Source: Clostridia bacterium (GTDB lineage: Bacteria; Bacillota; Clostridia; TANB77; UBA1234). Taken from it: DNA of 14,358 bases. The notes beneath the pieces were generated by a model. The model did no database searches and had not been told where the DNA came from. It worked only from the letters and a program-made list of their open reading frames with translations. The position numbers and the translations under genes are program-made. Shown one piece after another: positions 1 to 7,400 of the stretch (positions are counted from its first letter, which is position 1; each line of letters starts with the position of its first letter). The DNA lies in NCBI GenBank assembly GCA_900765095.1, contig CAAFRB010000019.1, positions 1-14,358 on the forward strand. Direction: 5' to 3'.

Positions 1-1
1 C

Positions 2-712
2 GATCTTCTTCCAGGAAAAACCACAAAATGGTTATCATCAAAGGTCGACGTTGTTGCAGTAGGTTTCAAGGAAGCTATAGAAAAGTTGCCAGGTGCTAAA
101 TATGTTGTATTTACCGGTAATCCAACAAAACTTCAAGATGATTTTTCGAAAGAAAAATGCAAAGAAAAACTTGGAACTACCAAACCAATTGTCCTTGTAT
201 TTGGAGGTAGTCAGGGGGCAAAGAAACTTAATGAAGTAATGATTGAACTAATAAATAACTTGCACACAGAAGACTACAATATAATATATGCTACTGGACC
301 TAAAAATTATGATGATATAATTAGTAAAATACAAAATGAAAGTCCGAATGTGAAAATAGAAAAATACATATATAATATGGAGGAAGTCATGAATGCATCT
401 GACTTAGCTGTTTGTAGAAGTGGTGCACTAACGGTTACAGAGCTTGGAATAGTTGGACTTCCTGCTATTTTGATACCGTTCCCGTATGCAGCAGAAAATC
501 ATCAATATTACAATGCAAAAACTATTTCAGACAGCGGTGCTGGAATTATAATAGAAGAAAAAGACCTAACAGCTGAATTATTAAAAGAAAAAATTGATAC
601 ATTAATGAAAGATAAAGAAAGACTTGCAGAAATGGCTAAAAACGCTAGAAAAGACGAGATGAAGGATGCTGTAAATAACATAATGACGGAAATAGATAGA
701 ATAGTTAAATAA
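2..712 (+). CDS. murG: MurG, undecaprenyl-PP-MurNAc-pentapeptide GlcNAc transferase (5'-truncated by window edge)
   Basis: Family role: peripheral membrane GT28 glycosyltransferase that adds GlcNAc from UDP-GlcNAc to lipid I, making lipid II for peptidoglycan. The reading frame is open from base 2, so the gene starts outside the window; the visible 236 residues cover the end of the N-terminal domain and the whole C-terminal nucleotide-sugar domain. Seen: GGSQGAKKLNE (the GGS loop of MurG), then a conserved block with CRSGALTVTELGIVGLPAILIPFPYAAENHQ, matching the UDP-GlcNAc-binding SGA..T..E signature and the AxxNHQ segment. It ends in TAA with no terminator seen behind it. In related genomes murG is followed by murB or murA and ftsQ; here a foreign gene and topB intervene. 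A TTG at 86 is an internal Leu codon, not a start. Confidence 0.95.
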   Translation, partial: DLLPGKTTKWLSSKVDVVAVGFKEAIEKLPGAKYVVFTGNPTKLQDDFSKEKCKEKLGTTKPIVLVFGGSQGAKKLNEVMIELINNLHTEDYNIIYATGPKNYDDIISKIQNESPNVKIEKYIYNMEEVMNASDLAVCRSGALTVTELGIVGLPAILIPFPYAAENHQYYNAKTISDSGAGIIIEEKDLTAELLKEKIDTLMKDKERLAEMAKNARKDEMKDAVNNIMTEIDRIVK

Positions 713-765
713 GACTAAAGGGCCACATTCTGATAGGCAAAGAAATGGGAATTTGAAATTTTGTG

Positions 766-794
766 TTGACATATTATGTAAAATATGCTATCAT
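766..794 (+). promoter_or_regulatory. Strong sigma-A promoter of the unknown gene
   Basis: TTGACA (766-771), exactly 17 bases, then TATCAT (789-794), with TGC directly before the -10 (extended -10). Transcription should start near 801, giving a leader of roughly 87 bases before the ATG at 888. This is among the best promoters in the window. Confidence 0.8.
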
Positions 795-803
795 GTAAGT
801 GTT

Positions 804-851
804 CGAGAGAAAATTTTCTAAAGAGGATATGTTTCTCTCGGTTGCTTTTTT
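804..851 (+). promoter_or_regulatory. Leader hairpin with trailing T-run, possible attenuator or 5' stabiliser
   Basis: CGAGAGAAA (804-812) pairs perfectly with TTTCTCTCG (832-840) around a 19-base loop. A run of six T (846-851) follows five bases after the stem. The predicted transcript would begin a few bases before the 5' arm. A perfect palindrome AGAAAATTTTCT (808-819) overlaps the 5' arm and could form a weak competing fold. The gap between stem and T-run makes it a poor classical terminator, so its role is uncertain. Confidence 0.45.
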
Positions 852-887
852 CCAGAACGACCAATTAAGATTAAGTAGGAGGCAAAG

Positions 888-1550
888 ATGGAAGCTATGG
901 TTGTTGACGTCAAAACTTTTAAGGAGAGCTTCGAACTCAACGAGGAAAAAATGCGGCGAGAGCGCATGTTGGATGCTGTCCGTAAGAAATTTCTTATGGC
1001 GGCTAAGGATAAGGAAGTTAAGCTCTCCGATGCGGCTGTTGATAAGCTGATTGATATTATCAATCAGCCTGAAATCAGGAGCATCGGGGTTGTCTTGACT
1101 AAGAAAGTCTTTGGTGACGGCACCGAAGATTTTGAGGACGACGGTCTGATCGTCCGGTACAGGATTGAAAAGTCCCGTGTTAATTGGGGGTACGATTACG
1201 TGATCTACCTTCAGTTTATCCAGAAGGATAAGCTGATGGAAGAACAGAGGGAAAGATTCCATAATTATATGGAGAATAGACATTTGCCTTTCAGTGATAC
1301 TATCACTGAAAAGGTGAATCTCTCTGAAGAAGTGAATTTTCACATCTTCAACAGGGCAGCTCCCTTTGTGATTGCCATCAAAGACATTTTCACCGATGGT
1401 GAATTCATCGGACAAGATGTCAAGCGTGGGGACAAGATCCAATTTGTTCCCAACCGTCCGATTGGTTTCGTGAAAGATAATGAGGTTTATCTTTCCGTAC
1501 CTAACTGGAGATACGAACGAACGGACTGGAAGTTCGTCCACCACAATTAA
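888..1550 (+). CDS. Unrecognised 220-residue soluble protein, probably horizontally acquired
   Basis: I do not recognise this family and assign no function. Start: ATG 888 sits 5 bases after a perfect AGGAGG (877-882); a second ATG at 897 is less well placed. No signal peptide or membrane segment is visible. Residues about 10-60 are charged and look helical (EEKMRRERMLDAVRKKF). Residues about 75-165 alternate hydrophobic and polar residues with aromatic clusters. The last 50 residues contain a GDKIQFVPN...GFVKDNEVYLSVPNW segment that looks like a small beta unit. Base and codon use differ sharply from the neighbours: CGG, CGA, CGC, CGT and AGG for arginine and frequent AAG for lysine, against almost only AGA and mostly AAA nearby; bases 1081-1140 are 30/60 G+C. 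It has its own promoter and terminator, so it is a self-contained unit placed between murG and topB. Confidence 0.8.
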   Translation: MEAMVVDVKTFKESFELNEEKMRRERMLDAVRKKFLMAAKDKEVKLSDAAVDKLIDIINQPEIRSIGVVLTKKVFGDGTEDFEDDGLIVRYRIEKSRVNWGYDYVIYLQFIQKDKLMEEQRERFHNYMENRHLPFSDTITEKVNLSEEVNFHIFNRAAPFVIAIKDIFTDGEFIGQDVKRGDKIQFVPNRPIGFVKDNEVYLSVPNWRYERTDWKFVHHN

Positions 1551-1551
1551 T

Positions 1552-1581
1552 AAAAAAGCCACCCGAAAGGGTGGTTTTTTT
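1552..1581 (+). terminator. Strong intrinsic terminator of the unknown gene
   Basis: CCACCC (1559-1564), a GAAA tetraloop, GGGTGG (1569-1574), then seven T (1575-1581). The A-run 1552-1557 before the stem can pair with the T-run, so it could also work on the other strand. It begins directly after the stop codon. Confidence 0.92.
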
Positions 1582-1582
1582 G

Positions 1583-1611
1583 TTGATTAGATAAATTGAT
1601 TGATATATAAT
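1583..1611 (+). promoter_or_regulatory. Sigma-A promoter of topB
   Basis: TTGATT (1583-1588), 17 bases, TATAAT (1606-1611). It lies immediately behind the preceding terminator. Because the -10 element covers the upstream in-frame ATG at 1610, that ATG cannot be the start on this transcript; this supports ATG 1643. Confidence 0.65.
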
Positions 1612-1642
1612 GTCTATTACATTCTATGAAAGGATAAAGCTG

Positions 1643-3568
1643 ATGCCAAAGAAACTTTTAATAACAGAGAAACCAAGTGTAGCAATGGAATTTGCAAAAG
1701 CACTAAAAGTTAATACGACAAGAAAAAATGGATATTTAGAGTCGCCAGATTACATCATAACATGGTGTGTAGGACACTTAGTTACTATGAGTTATCCTGA
1801 AGTATATGATGAAAAATATAAAGCATGGAGATACGACACTTTACCATTCATTCCGGCAGAGTGGAAATACGAAGTAATAAGTAGTGTAAAATCGCAATTT
1901 GACATTGTAAAAAACTTACTGCTTTCCGATGATGTTGATACAATATATGTATGTACCGACTCAGGAAGAGAAGGAGAATATATATATAGATTAGTAGACC
2001 AAATGATTGGTGTACAAGGCAAAGAAAAAAAGAGAGTTTGGATTGATTCTCAAACAGAAGAAGAAATATTAAATGGCATAAAGAACGCAAAGGATTTATC
2101 TGAATACGATTCACTATCTGATAGTGCATACCTAAGAGCAAAAGAAGATTATTTGATAGGTATTAACTTTTCAAGGCTTTTGACATTATCTTATGGAAGA
2201 GAAGTAGCAAAGAGAAACAATGAAGAGCGTACGTCGATTTCTGTTGGTAGAGTCATGACATGCGTACTAGGCATGATTGTTGAAAGAGAATATGAAATTT
2301 TAAATTTTGTTAAATCCAAATTTTACAAAATACAAGTCACGTTTAAAGAAGGAATAACGGCAGAGTGGAAATGTGAAAAAGAGAATCCAAATAACCTTGA
2401 TATTGTAAAATTAGCAATAGAAAAGGATTTAATATACAATGATATAGGCTATAAAAATGAAGGAGATGCACTTTCATTCATTGCGACACTGAAAAATTCT
2501 AATGCAGAACCAATTGTACTTGAATATAATAAAAAGACGCAAAAAGAAAACGCACCACTATTGTATAACTTGGCAGAGATTCAAAATGAATGTAGCAAGA
2601 AGTTTAAAATATCGCCAGACCAAACACTAGAAATCATACAGTTATTGTACGAAAAAAAATTAGTCACATATCCAAGAACAGATGCAAGAGTGCTTTCTAC
2701 TGCAGTTGCAAAAGAAATAAAGAAAAATCTCAATGGACTTGCAAAAGGATATAAAGATGAAGAGATACAAAACTTGCTAAATAAGATGATAACGGAAAAA
2801 TATAGCTTAGACATAGTAAAAAGCAAATACGTAGATGATTCAAAAATAACAGATCACTATGCACTTACACCTACAGGGCAGGGCTTTGAAAATTTAAATT
2901 CTCTTAGTGATATGCAAAAAGATATATACAAACTAATTGTAAAAAGATTTATTAGCATATTCTTTCCACCAGCAGAATTCTTAAAACTTGCAGTTACAGT
3001 CGATATAGCAGGACAAAAATTTTATTCAAATTCAAAAGTATGCACAAAACTTGGATACTTAGAAGTAGTCAAAGCAGATAAGAACGACAATGTTGATACC
3101 ACAGTTAGTGAAGCACTTAGCAAATTAAAAAAAGGACAAAAGTTAAACTTAGATGACATAACTATAAAAGAAGGAGAAACAACACCGCCAAGCAGATATA
3201 CATCTGGTTCAATAATCCTTGCAATGGAGAATGCAGGAAAATTAATAGAAGATGAAAGACTTAGAGAACAAATAAAAGGCTCGGGAATCGGTACAAGTGC
3301 TACACGTGCAGAAATTATAAAAAAATTAAACAGGATTTCATACATAGATATAAACCAAAAAAATCAAGTATTAACGCCAAATCCAAAAGGTGAACTAGTA
3401 TACAAAGTAGTAAAGTTTACTATCCCAGACATGTTAAACCCACAACTTACGGCGAGCTGGGAAAAAGGACTGGATATGGTAGCAAAAAAAGAAATAGAAA
3501 AAGACGTATTCATGAACAAACTAGAAAAATACATTGTAAACAAAGTCAACAAAGTAAAAGGGTATTAA
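1643..3568 (+). CDS. topB: DNA topoisomerase III (type IA, TopB-like)
   Basis: Family role: type IA topoisomerase that cuts one strand through a 5'-phosphotyrosine, relaxing negative supercoils and decatenating DNA. Seen, numbered from ATG 1643 (641 residues): Toprim domain with catalytic Glu9 in LLITEKPSVA and the metal motif DSGREGE at 106-112; SVGRVMTCVL at about 200; active-site Tyr343 in VTYPRTD; ITDHYALTPTG at about 402-412; GIGTSATRAEII at 548-559. There are no C-terminal zinc-finger cysteines, as in TopB rather than TopA. The start was chosen because AAAGGA lies 8 bases upstream and MPKKLLITEKP matches the family N-terminus; an upstream ATG (1610) lies inside the promoter -10. It has its own promoter and terminator, so it is an independent unit inside the dcw region. 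Codon use is like the host genes. Confidence 0.93.
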   Translation: MPKKLLITEKPSVAMEFAKALKVNTTRKNGYLESPDYIITWCVGHLVTMSYPEVYDEKYKAWRYDTLPFIPAEWKYEVISSVKSQFDIVKNLLLSDDVDTIYVCTDSGREGEYIYRLVDQMIGVQGKEKKRVWIDSQTEEEILNGIKNAKDLSEYDSLSDSAYLRAKEDYLIGINFSRLLTLSYGREVAKRNNEERTSISVGRVMTCVLGMIVEREYEILNFVKSKFYKIQVTFKEGITAEWKCEKENPNNLDIVKLAIEKDLIYNDIGYKNEGDALSFIATLKNSNAEPIVLEYNKKTQKENAPLLYNLAEIQNECSKKFKISPDQTLEIIQLLYEKKLVTYPRTDARVLSTAVAKEIKKNLNGLAKGYKDEEIQNLLNKMITEKYSLDIVKSKYVDDSKITDHYALTPTGQGFENLNSLSDMQKDIYKLIVKRFISIFFPPAEFLKLAVTVDIAGQKFYSNSKVCTKLGYLEVVKADKNDNVDTTVSEALSKLKKGQKLNLDDITIKEGETTPPSRYTSGSIILAMENAGKLIEDERLREQIKGSGIGTSATRAEIIKKLNRISYIDINQKNQVLTPNPKGELVYKVVKFTIPDMLNPQLTASWEKGLDMVAKKEIEKDVFMNKLEKYIVNKVNKVKGY

Positions 3569-3750
3569 AAATAGTTGAAAAACCAAATCATCATGTTGAG
3601 AAATGAGAAAAAACAGAAAGATTAAGAAAAATAGAAAACGGGATATCACTAATAGCATTATTAATAAGGATATTCTAGGTGTGTCTGCGTAATTACATTG
3701 TGTCAATCATACGGCAATAATTATAATGAGTCGATGAGTCATATATTATA

Positions 3751-3779
3751 AACGTCATTTTAACAGGTGGCGTTTTTTC
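3751..3779 (+). terminator. Intrinsic terminator after topB
   Basis: AACGTCA (3751-3757) pairs with TGGCGTT (3768-3774), with one G-U pair, around a 10-base loop, followed by T-rich sequence. The 180 bases between topB and this hairpin hold no gene. They include a TATAAT (3722-3727) without a good -35 and a short direct repeat ATGAGTC (3726-3732 and 3734-3740). Confidence 0.75.
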
Positions 3780-3854
3780 TATAATTGGAAAGTAACAAGT
3801 CTTCAAACAAAAGCATACAATTATATTGAATACTTGAAAAAAGAGGTGAATACG

Positions 3855-5103
3855 TTGAGTTCTTACATAATAGAAGGTGGAAATAGATTAAAAGGTGAAG
3901 TCGAAATTTCGGGCTCGAAAAATGCGGCATTGCCAATAATAGCTGCAACTATTTTAAATAAAGGCATAACGGTAATAGATAACATTCCCAATATAAGGGA
4001 TGTAAAGATGATGTATTCAATATTAGAAAAGTTGCGGTTGCAAAGTAACCAAAGATGGAGATAAAGTTATTTTTGATACTCAAGACATAATTAGTAGTGA
4101 AATACCAGAAGACCTAATGCACGAAATGCGTTCATCAGTAATAATAGCAGGAGCTTTGATAGGCAGAATACACGAATGTAAATTTACATATCCGGGAGGG
4201 TGCGAAATTGGAACAAGACCAATAAACCTTCATTTAGAAGGATTTAAACAGCTAGGCGTCGACTTAAAAGAAGAAGCTGGATTTATCAATTGCAAGTGCA
4301 GTAAACTTATTGGTACAGAAATAGTGTTAGACTTTCCATCTGTCGGAGCCACAGAAAATATAATGCTTGCAAGTGCATTAGCAGAGGGAACGACGTACAT
4401 AAAAAACGTTGCAAGAGAACCAGAAATTAAAAATTTGCAAGACTTCTTAAACAGCATGGGAGCTAACATAGCAGGAGCTGGTAGCAACACGATAATAATT
4501 AAAGGAGTAAAACAGCTACACGACACAAAGTTTTCTATAATACCAGATAGAATAGAAGCCGGAACGTATTTATGCATGGCTGCGGCAACTAGAGGAGATA
4601 TAAAAGTTGTTAAAACTAATCCCGAACACATATCATCAATAATTCACAAACTAAGGCAAATAAACTGTAAAGTTGGTACTACAAAAGACACTGTATATTT
4701 AAAAGTAAACAGAGAACTTATTGGAACTAATATTAAAACAATGCCATATCCTGGTTTCCCTACAGATATGCAATCACAATTTGTAGCATTACTTTCAACT
4801 GTATATGGAACTTCAATAGTAGTAGAAAATATATTTGAAAATAGATTTAAGTATGTAAATGAACTAATAAGAATGGGAGCAAACATAACACTAGAAAGCA
4901 AAACAGCAATCATTCAAGGAGTACCAAAATTATCAGCCGCAAATGTATGTGCTAAAGAATTAAGAGGAGGTGCAGCCTTGGTATTGGCTAGTTTATGCGC
5001 AGAAGGAACATCAACTGTAAATGAAACAGAATACCTAGAAAGAGGTTACGAAAAATTAACTCAAAAATTATCAATATTAGGTGCAAAAATCGAAAAAAGA
5101 TGA
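3855..5103 (+). pseudogene. murA: MurA, UDP-GlcNAc 1-carboxyvinyltransferase, split by a one-base frameshift as read
   Basis: Family role: cytoplasmic EPSP-synthase-fold enzyme that transfers enolpyruvate from PEP to UDP-GlcNAc, the first committed step of peptidoglycan synthesis and the target of fosfomycin. TTG 3855 follows AGAGGTGA and gives SSYIIEGGNRLKGEVEISGSKNAALP, the family N-terminus. This frame runs through LEKL (to 4034) and then stops at 4064. Dropping one base at about 4035 restores GCKVTKDGDKVIFDTQD and the frame stays open to 5103. The restored protein has about 415 residues, normal for MurA, with catalytic Cys116 in YPGGCEIGTRP, the ATENIMLASALAEGT block and MPYPGFPTDMQSQF all present. 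Everything on both sides is conserved, so either the base is a sequence error or the lesion is very recent. Bacillota often carry a second copy (murZ). An ATG at 4117 would yield only a truncated protein that keeps Cys116. Confidence 0.9.
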
Positions 5104-5165
5104 TAGACTATAGGTTAGAAAATTGTAGCATAATTATAACATGAAATATAAAAGTGGAGGTTTTA

Positions 5166-5999
5166 ATGGCAAGAAAAACAGATAATATAAAAATGTCAAA
5201 TAGGAAATATACTCCTACATCAAAAGTAGGAGTTGTTTCTGAGGCCAATCAAAAAAATGAAAAGAAAAGCTCTGGGACAAGCATATTTATTTTCTTCTTC
5301 ATATTAATTATAATAAGTCTTGGAATTGGTGTGATTTTTTCTCCTTCTTTTGATGTAGTGGGTGTAGTTATAAAAGATGGAGAAAATGTAAGTAGTGGAG
5401 AAATTTCTGTTGCAGCGGATGTAAAAATAGGTGAAAATATACTAAAACAAAATTATAAAACTATAGTAAATAACGTATCATCAATACCATATATAAAGGA
5501 TGTCAGCATAAAGCTTTTATTTCCAAACAAGATAGAAATTGATTATGAAGAAAGAGAGCCATATTCATTAATTAAATACTTAGAATCATACATAGTCATT
5601 GATAAATTTGGATACATATTGGAAATAAAAAAAGAAAACGACTTATATGACTTGCCGGTAATATACGGCATAGAAATGGATGATTGTGAGTTAGGAACAA
5701 TGTTAAAAGATACAGCGCGAATAAAGTATCAAAACATAGTACTACTTCTTGAAACAGCTAGACAGCGAGAATTTCCATACAACATATATGAAATAGACTA
5801 TGAGAAAATAGGTGAAATGAAATTTTGGGTTAAAGACGTAGAAATAGATATTATATATGGTGAAATAAATAAAAATACAATTTCTGATAAACTAAGTTAT
5901 TTAGCTGGCATATTGAAGAAAATCGAGAAAAAGGAGGGTAAATTAAATATTAGTAGTGATAACTATTTAGAAAAAACAATATTTACTGAAAGACATTAA
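5166..5999 (+). CDS. ftsQ: Cell division protein FtsQ/DivIB
   Basis: Family role: bitopic divisome protein that stabilises the FtsL/FtsB complex and links it to septal peptidoglycan synthesis. ATG 5166 follows GGAGG (5156-5160); an in-frame GTG at 5154 overlaps that site and is rejected. The 277-residue product has a basic N-terminal tail (about 1-35), one transmembrane helix (about 38-58, FIFFFILIIISLGIGVIF) and a POTRA domain beginning at FDVVGVVIKDGENVSSGEI, with IPYIKDVSIKLLFPNKIEIDYEEREP typical of the family. The FtsQ beta domain follows to about residue 260. It lies 62 bases after murA, as expected for this cluster. Sequence divergence is normal for this protein; the call rests on topology, POTRA motifs and position. 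Confidence 0.9.
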   Translation: MARKTDNIKMSNRKYTPTSKVGVVSEANQKNEKKSSGTSIFIFFFILIIISLGIGVIFSPSFDVVGVVIKDGENVSSGEISVAADVKIGENILKQNYKTIVNNVSSIPYIKDVSIKLLFPNKIEIDYEEREPYSLIKYLESYIVIDKFGYILEIKKENDLYDLPVIYGIEMDDCELGTMLKDTARIKYQNIVLLLETARQREFPYNIYEIDYEKIGEMKFWVKDVEIDIIYGEINKNTISDKLSYLAGILKKIEKKEGKLNISSDNYLEKTIFTERH

Positions 6000-6020
6000 T
6001 AAAAAGAAAGGGTATGTCTG

Positions 6021-6043
6021 TATGATGTTTTCTTGACATCATA
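6021..6043 (+). other. Perfect 8-bp hairpin between ftsQ and the DUF881 gene
   Basis: TATGATGT (6021-6028) pairs with ACATCATA (6036-6043) around a 7-base loop. No T-run follows, so it is not a standard terminator. A TTGACA (6033-6038) lies inside it, but no -10 exists at a fitting distance. It could be an mRNA processing or stability element. Confidence 0.4.
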
Positions 6044-6069
6044 AACATATTATACGGGGAGCGAAAAGT

Positions 6070-6846
6070 ATGAAGAGAATAATTGGAAAGAAAAATATAG
6101 AATTAAAAGGCGTTACAAGTACACAAGTAATTGTTTGCTTAATATGCTTTTTACTTTCATTCTTTATAACAATACAAGTAAGAACAATAGACAAAAGCGA
6201 AAGCGATATATTAAGATTAAAAACAGAAAACGAATTACGAGATGAAATCGAGCAGTGGAAAGGAATGTATAATACATCTTCAACAAAGATAAATGAGTTA
6301 AATAAAAAAATTGAAGAATATAGAGCAGACTTTTCTAGCACGGATGACAAGATTGCATTAATAAAAAAGGAATTAGACAAAGCTAATATAATGGCAGGAG
6401 CATCTCAAGTAAAAGGAAGAGGCATCACAGTCAAATTAGATGATACAGCTGCACTTGCACAGATTGCTATAGATGCAGGTTACTACGATAGAAATGTTTA
6501 TATAATACATGATACAGACATATTGTGCATCATAAACGAATTGGCAGCAGCAGGAGCAGAAGCATTCAGTGTAAATGGGCAGAGAATAGTATCAACATCT
6601 GCTATACGTTGTGTTGGACCAGTAATACAAATAAACGGAGTTAACATTGCTGCGCCATTCACAATTTCAGCAATCGGAGAACCTGATACATTGGTTGGAG
6701 CACTAAACTTAAGAGGTGGAATAATGAGTGATATTAAAGAAGCTAAAATAGACGTTACAGTAGAGAAACATGATGAAGTAATTATACCAGCTTATGACAA
6801 AGTCATAGAATATCAATATGCTTCACCAGTTACAGAGGAGGAATGA
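6070..6846 (+). CDS. DUF881 family membrane protein (YlxW/YlxX-like)
   Basis: The biochemical role of this family is not established; it is found beside divIB, sbp and ftsAZ in Bacillota. ATG 6070 follows GGGGAG (6056-6061) by 8 bases. The 258-residue product has a short basic cytoplasmic tail, one transmembrane helix (about 18-36), a coiled coil (about 44-105, rich in E, K and L) and the DUF881 domain from about 112. That domain carries KGRGITVKLDD, the YIIHDTDILCIINELAAAGAEAFSVNGQRI block and RCVGPVIQINGVNIAAPFTISAIG, which are the hallmark segments. B. subtilis has two such genes in tandem (ylxW, ylxX); only one is present here. The stop overlaps an ATG of the next gene and its last codons carry the next ribosome binding site, so the two are probably translated together. 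Confidence 0.88.
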   Translation: MKRIIGKKNIELKGVTSTQVIVCLICFLLSFFITIQVRTIDKSESDILRLKTENELRDEIEQWKGMYNTSSTKINELNKKIEEYRADFSSTDDKIALIKKELDKANIMAGASQVKGRGITVKLDDTAALAQIAIDAGYYDRNVYIIHDTDILCIINELAAAGAEAFSVNGQRIVSTSAIRCVGPVIQINGVNIAAPFTISAIGEPDTLVGALNLRGGIMSDIKEAKIDVTVEKHDEVIIPAYDKVIEYQYASPVTEEE

Positions 6847-6848
6847 AG

Positions 6849-7208
6849 ATGAATACAGTTGTATTAGGAACAATTTGCATAATACTAGGATGTGTAGTAG
6901 GAGCACAAGCACCTACGCTACCTTATGAATACTCAAGTTACATGGCAATAGCAATCATGGCTGCACTAGACAGCATAATAGGAGCCACTGCATCAAAATT
7001 TCAAAACAAATTTGATGCAAATGTTTTTATTTCTGGATTCTTCGTAAATGCCCTAATTGCTATAATATTCACTATGATAGGCGAAAGCTTAAACGTAGAC
7101 ATTTACTTAGCAGCAATATTCGTATTTGTATTCAGAATATTCAATAACTTATCTGTTATAAGAAGATTTTTGATTGACAAAGTTTCAAAGAAAGTTGATA
7201 AAAAATGA
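6849..7208 (+). CDS. sbp: Small basic protein Sbp (DUF1290)
   Basis: A 119-residue membrane protein that matches the conserved Sbp of the divIB-ftsA interval; its function is unknown. Three or four hydrophobic helices are visible (about 3-20, 27-45, 57-78 and 85-103), and the tail is lysine/arginine rich. Family hallmarks seen: PYEYSSYMAIAIMAALDSIIGA, FISGFFVNALIA, and VDIYLAAIFVFVFRIFNNLSVIRR. Start: AGGAGGA (6836-6842) is too close to the ATG at 6843 but 6 to 7 bases from ATG 6849, and MNTVVLG aligns with the family N-terminus, so 6849 is preferred. The gene is translationally coupled to the DUF881 gene. Confidence 0.9.
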   Translation: MNTVVLGTICIILGCVVGAQAPTLPYEYSSYMAIAIMAALDSIIGATASKFQNKFDANVFISGFFVNALIAIIFTMIGESLNVDIYLAAIFVFVFRIFNNLSVIRRFLIDKVSKKVDKK

Positions 7209-7219
7209 TTTATTATATC

Positions 7220-7274
7220 TTAAAAAAGAAGGTCAAAAATCAATAAAAAATACTTATTAAGTTAGCTTTTTTAA
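7220..7274 (+). terminator. Possible weak terminator after sbp
   Basis: TTAAAAAAG (7220-7228) can pair with CTTTTTTAA (7266-7274), a perfect 9-bp but A/T-only stem apart from one pair, around a 37-base loop. The T-run lies inside the stem. It would only weakly end transcription, so some read-through into ftsA is likely. Confidence 0.3.
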
Positions 7275-7304
7275 ATAAAAAAATATGTCTAATATTGGGG
7301 AATA

Positions 7305-7333
7305 TTGACAGATGGATATTGTGCGGTTAAAAT
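7305..7333 (+). promoter_or_regulatory. Sigma-A promoter P1 upstream of ftsA
   Basis: TTGACA (7305-7310), 17 bases, TAAAAT (7328-7333). It lies about 130 bases before the ftsA start, in a 254-base gap that separates ftsA-ftsZ from the upstream dcw genes. This suggests that ftsAZ is transcribed on its own as well as by read-through. Confidence 0.7.
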
Positions 7334-7354
7334 AGAAAATGTCTACAAAATAAG

Positions 7355-7393
7355 TGTAACGGCTTTGTAATATTATTGTAACATTTTTGTAAT
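7355..7393 (+). promoter_or_regulatory. Four 11-bp-phased TGTAAY half-sites: WalR-like box array
   Basis: TGTAAC (7355-7360), TGTAAT (7366-7371), TGTAAC (7377-7382) and TGTAAT (7388-7393) are each separated by exactly 5 bases. The known WalR (YycF) consensus is TGTWAH-N5-TGTWAH, so this is three overlapping full matches. The array lies just downstream of P1 and ends 7 bases before the -35 of P2. Related OmpR/PhoB-type regulators (for example PhoP) also bind 11-bp direct repeats, so the exact regulator is inferred. Confidence 0.7.
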
Positions 7394-7400
7394 AAATTTA

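Noticed and set aside
774..1562. Long open frame (262 codons) on the - strand opposite the unknown gene
   Set aside because: It has no ribosome binding site, and the + strand has promoter, perfect Shine-Dalgarno, sensible codon use and terminator; the - frame is a shadow.
1610..1642. In-frame ATG 1610 as topB start
   Set aside because: It overlaps the promoter -10 and lacks a ribosome binding site; ATG 1643 has AAAGGA at the right distance and matches the family N-terminus.
713..1642. Transposon or integron carrying the unknown gene
   Set aside because: No transposase, integrase, terminal inverted repeats or attachment-site structure is visible around it.
3698..3779. TATAAT (3722-3727) followed by a terminator, as a possible small RNA or attenuator before murA
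   Set aside because: No acceptable -35 and a leader too short for a riboswitch; the hairpin is explained as the topB terminator.
4117..5103. ATG 4117 as the true start of a short MurA
   Set aside because: No ribosome binding site there, and about 85 conserved N-terminal residues lie upstream across a one-base shift.
6033..6053. TTGACA with a downstream TATTAT before the DUF881 gene
   Set aside because: The gap is only 9 bases, and the TTGACA is part of a perfect hairpin, so it is not a workable promoter.
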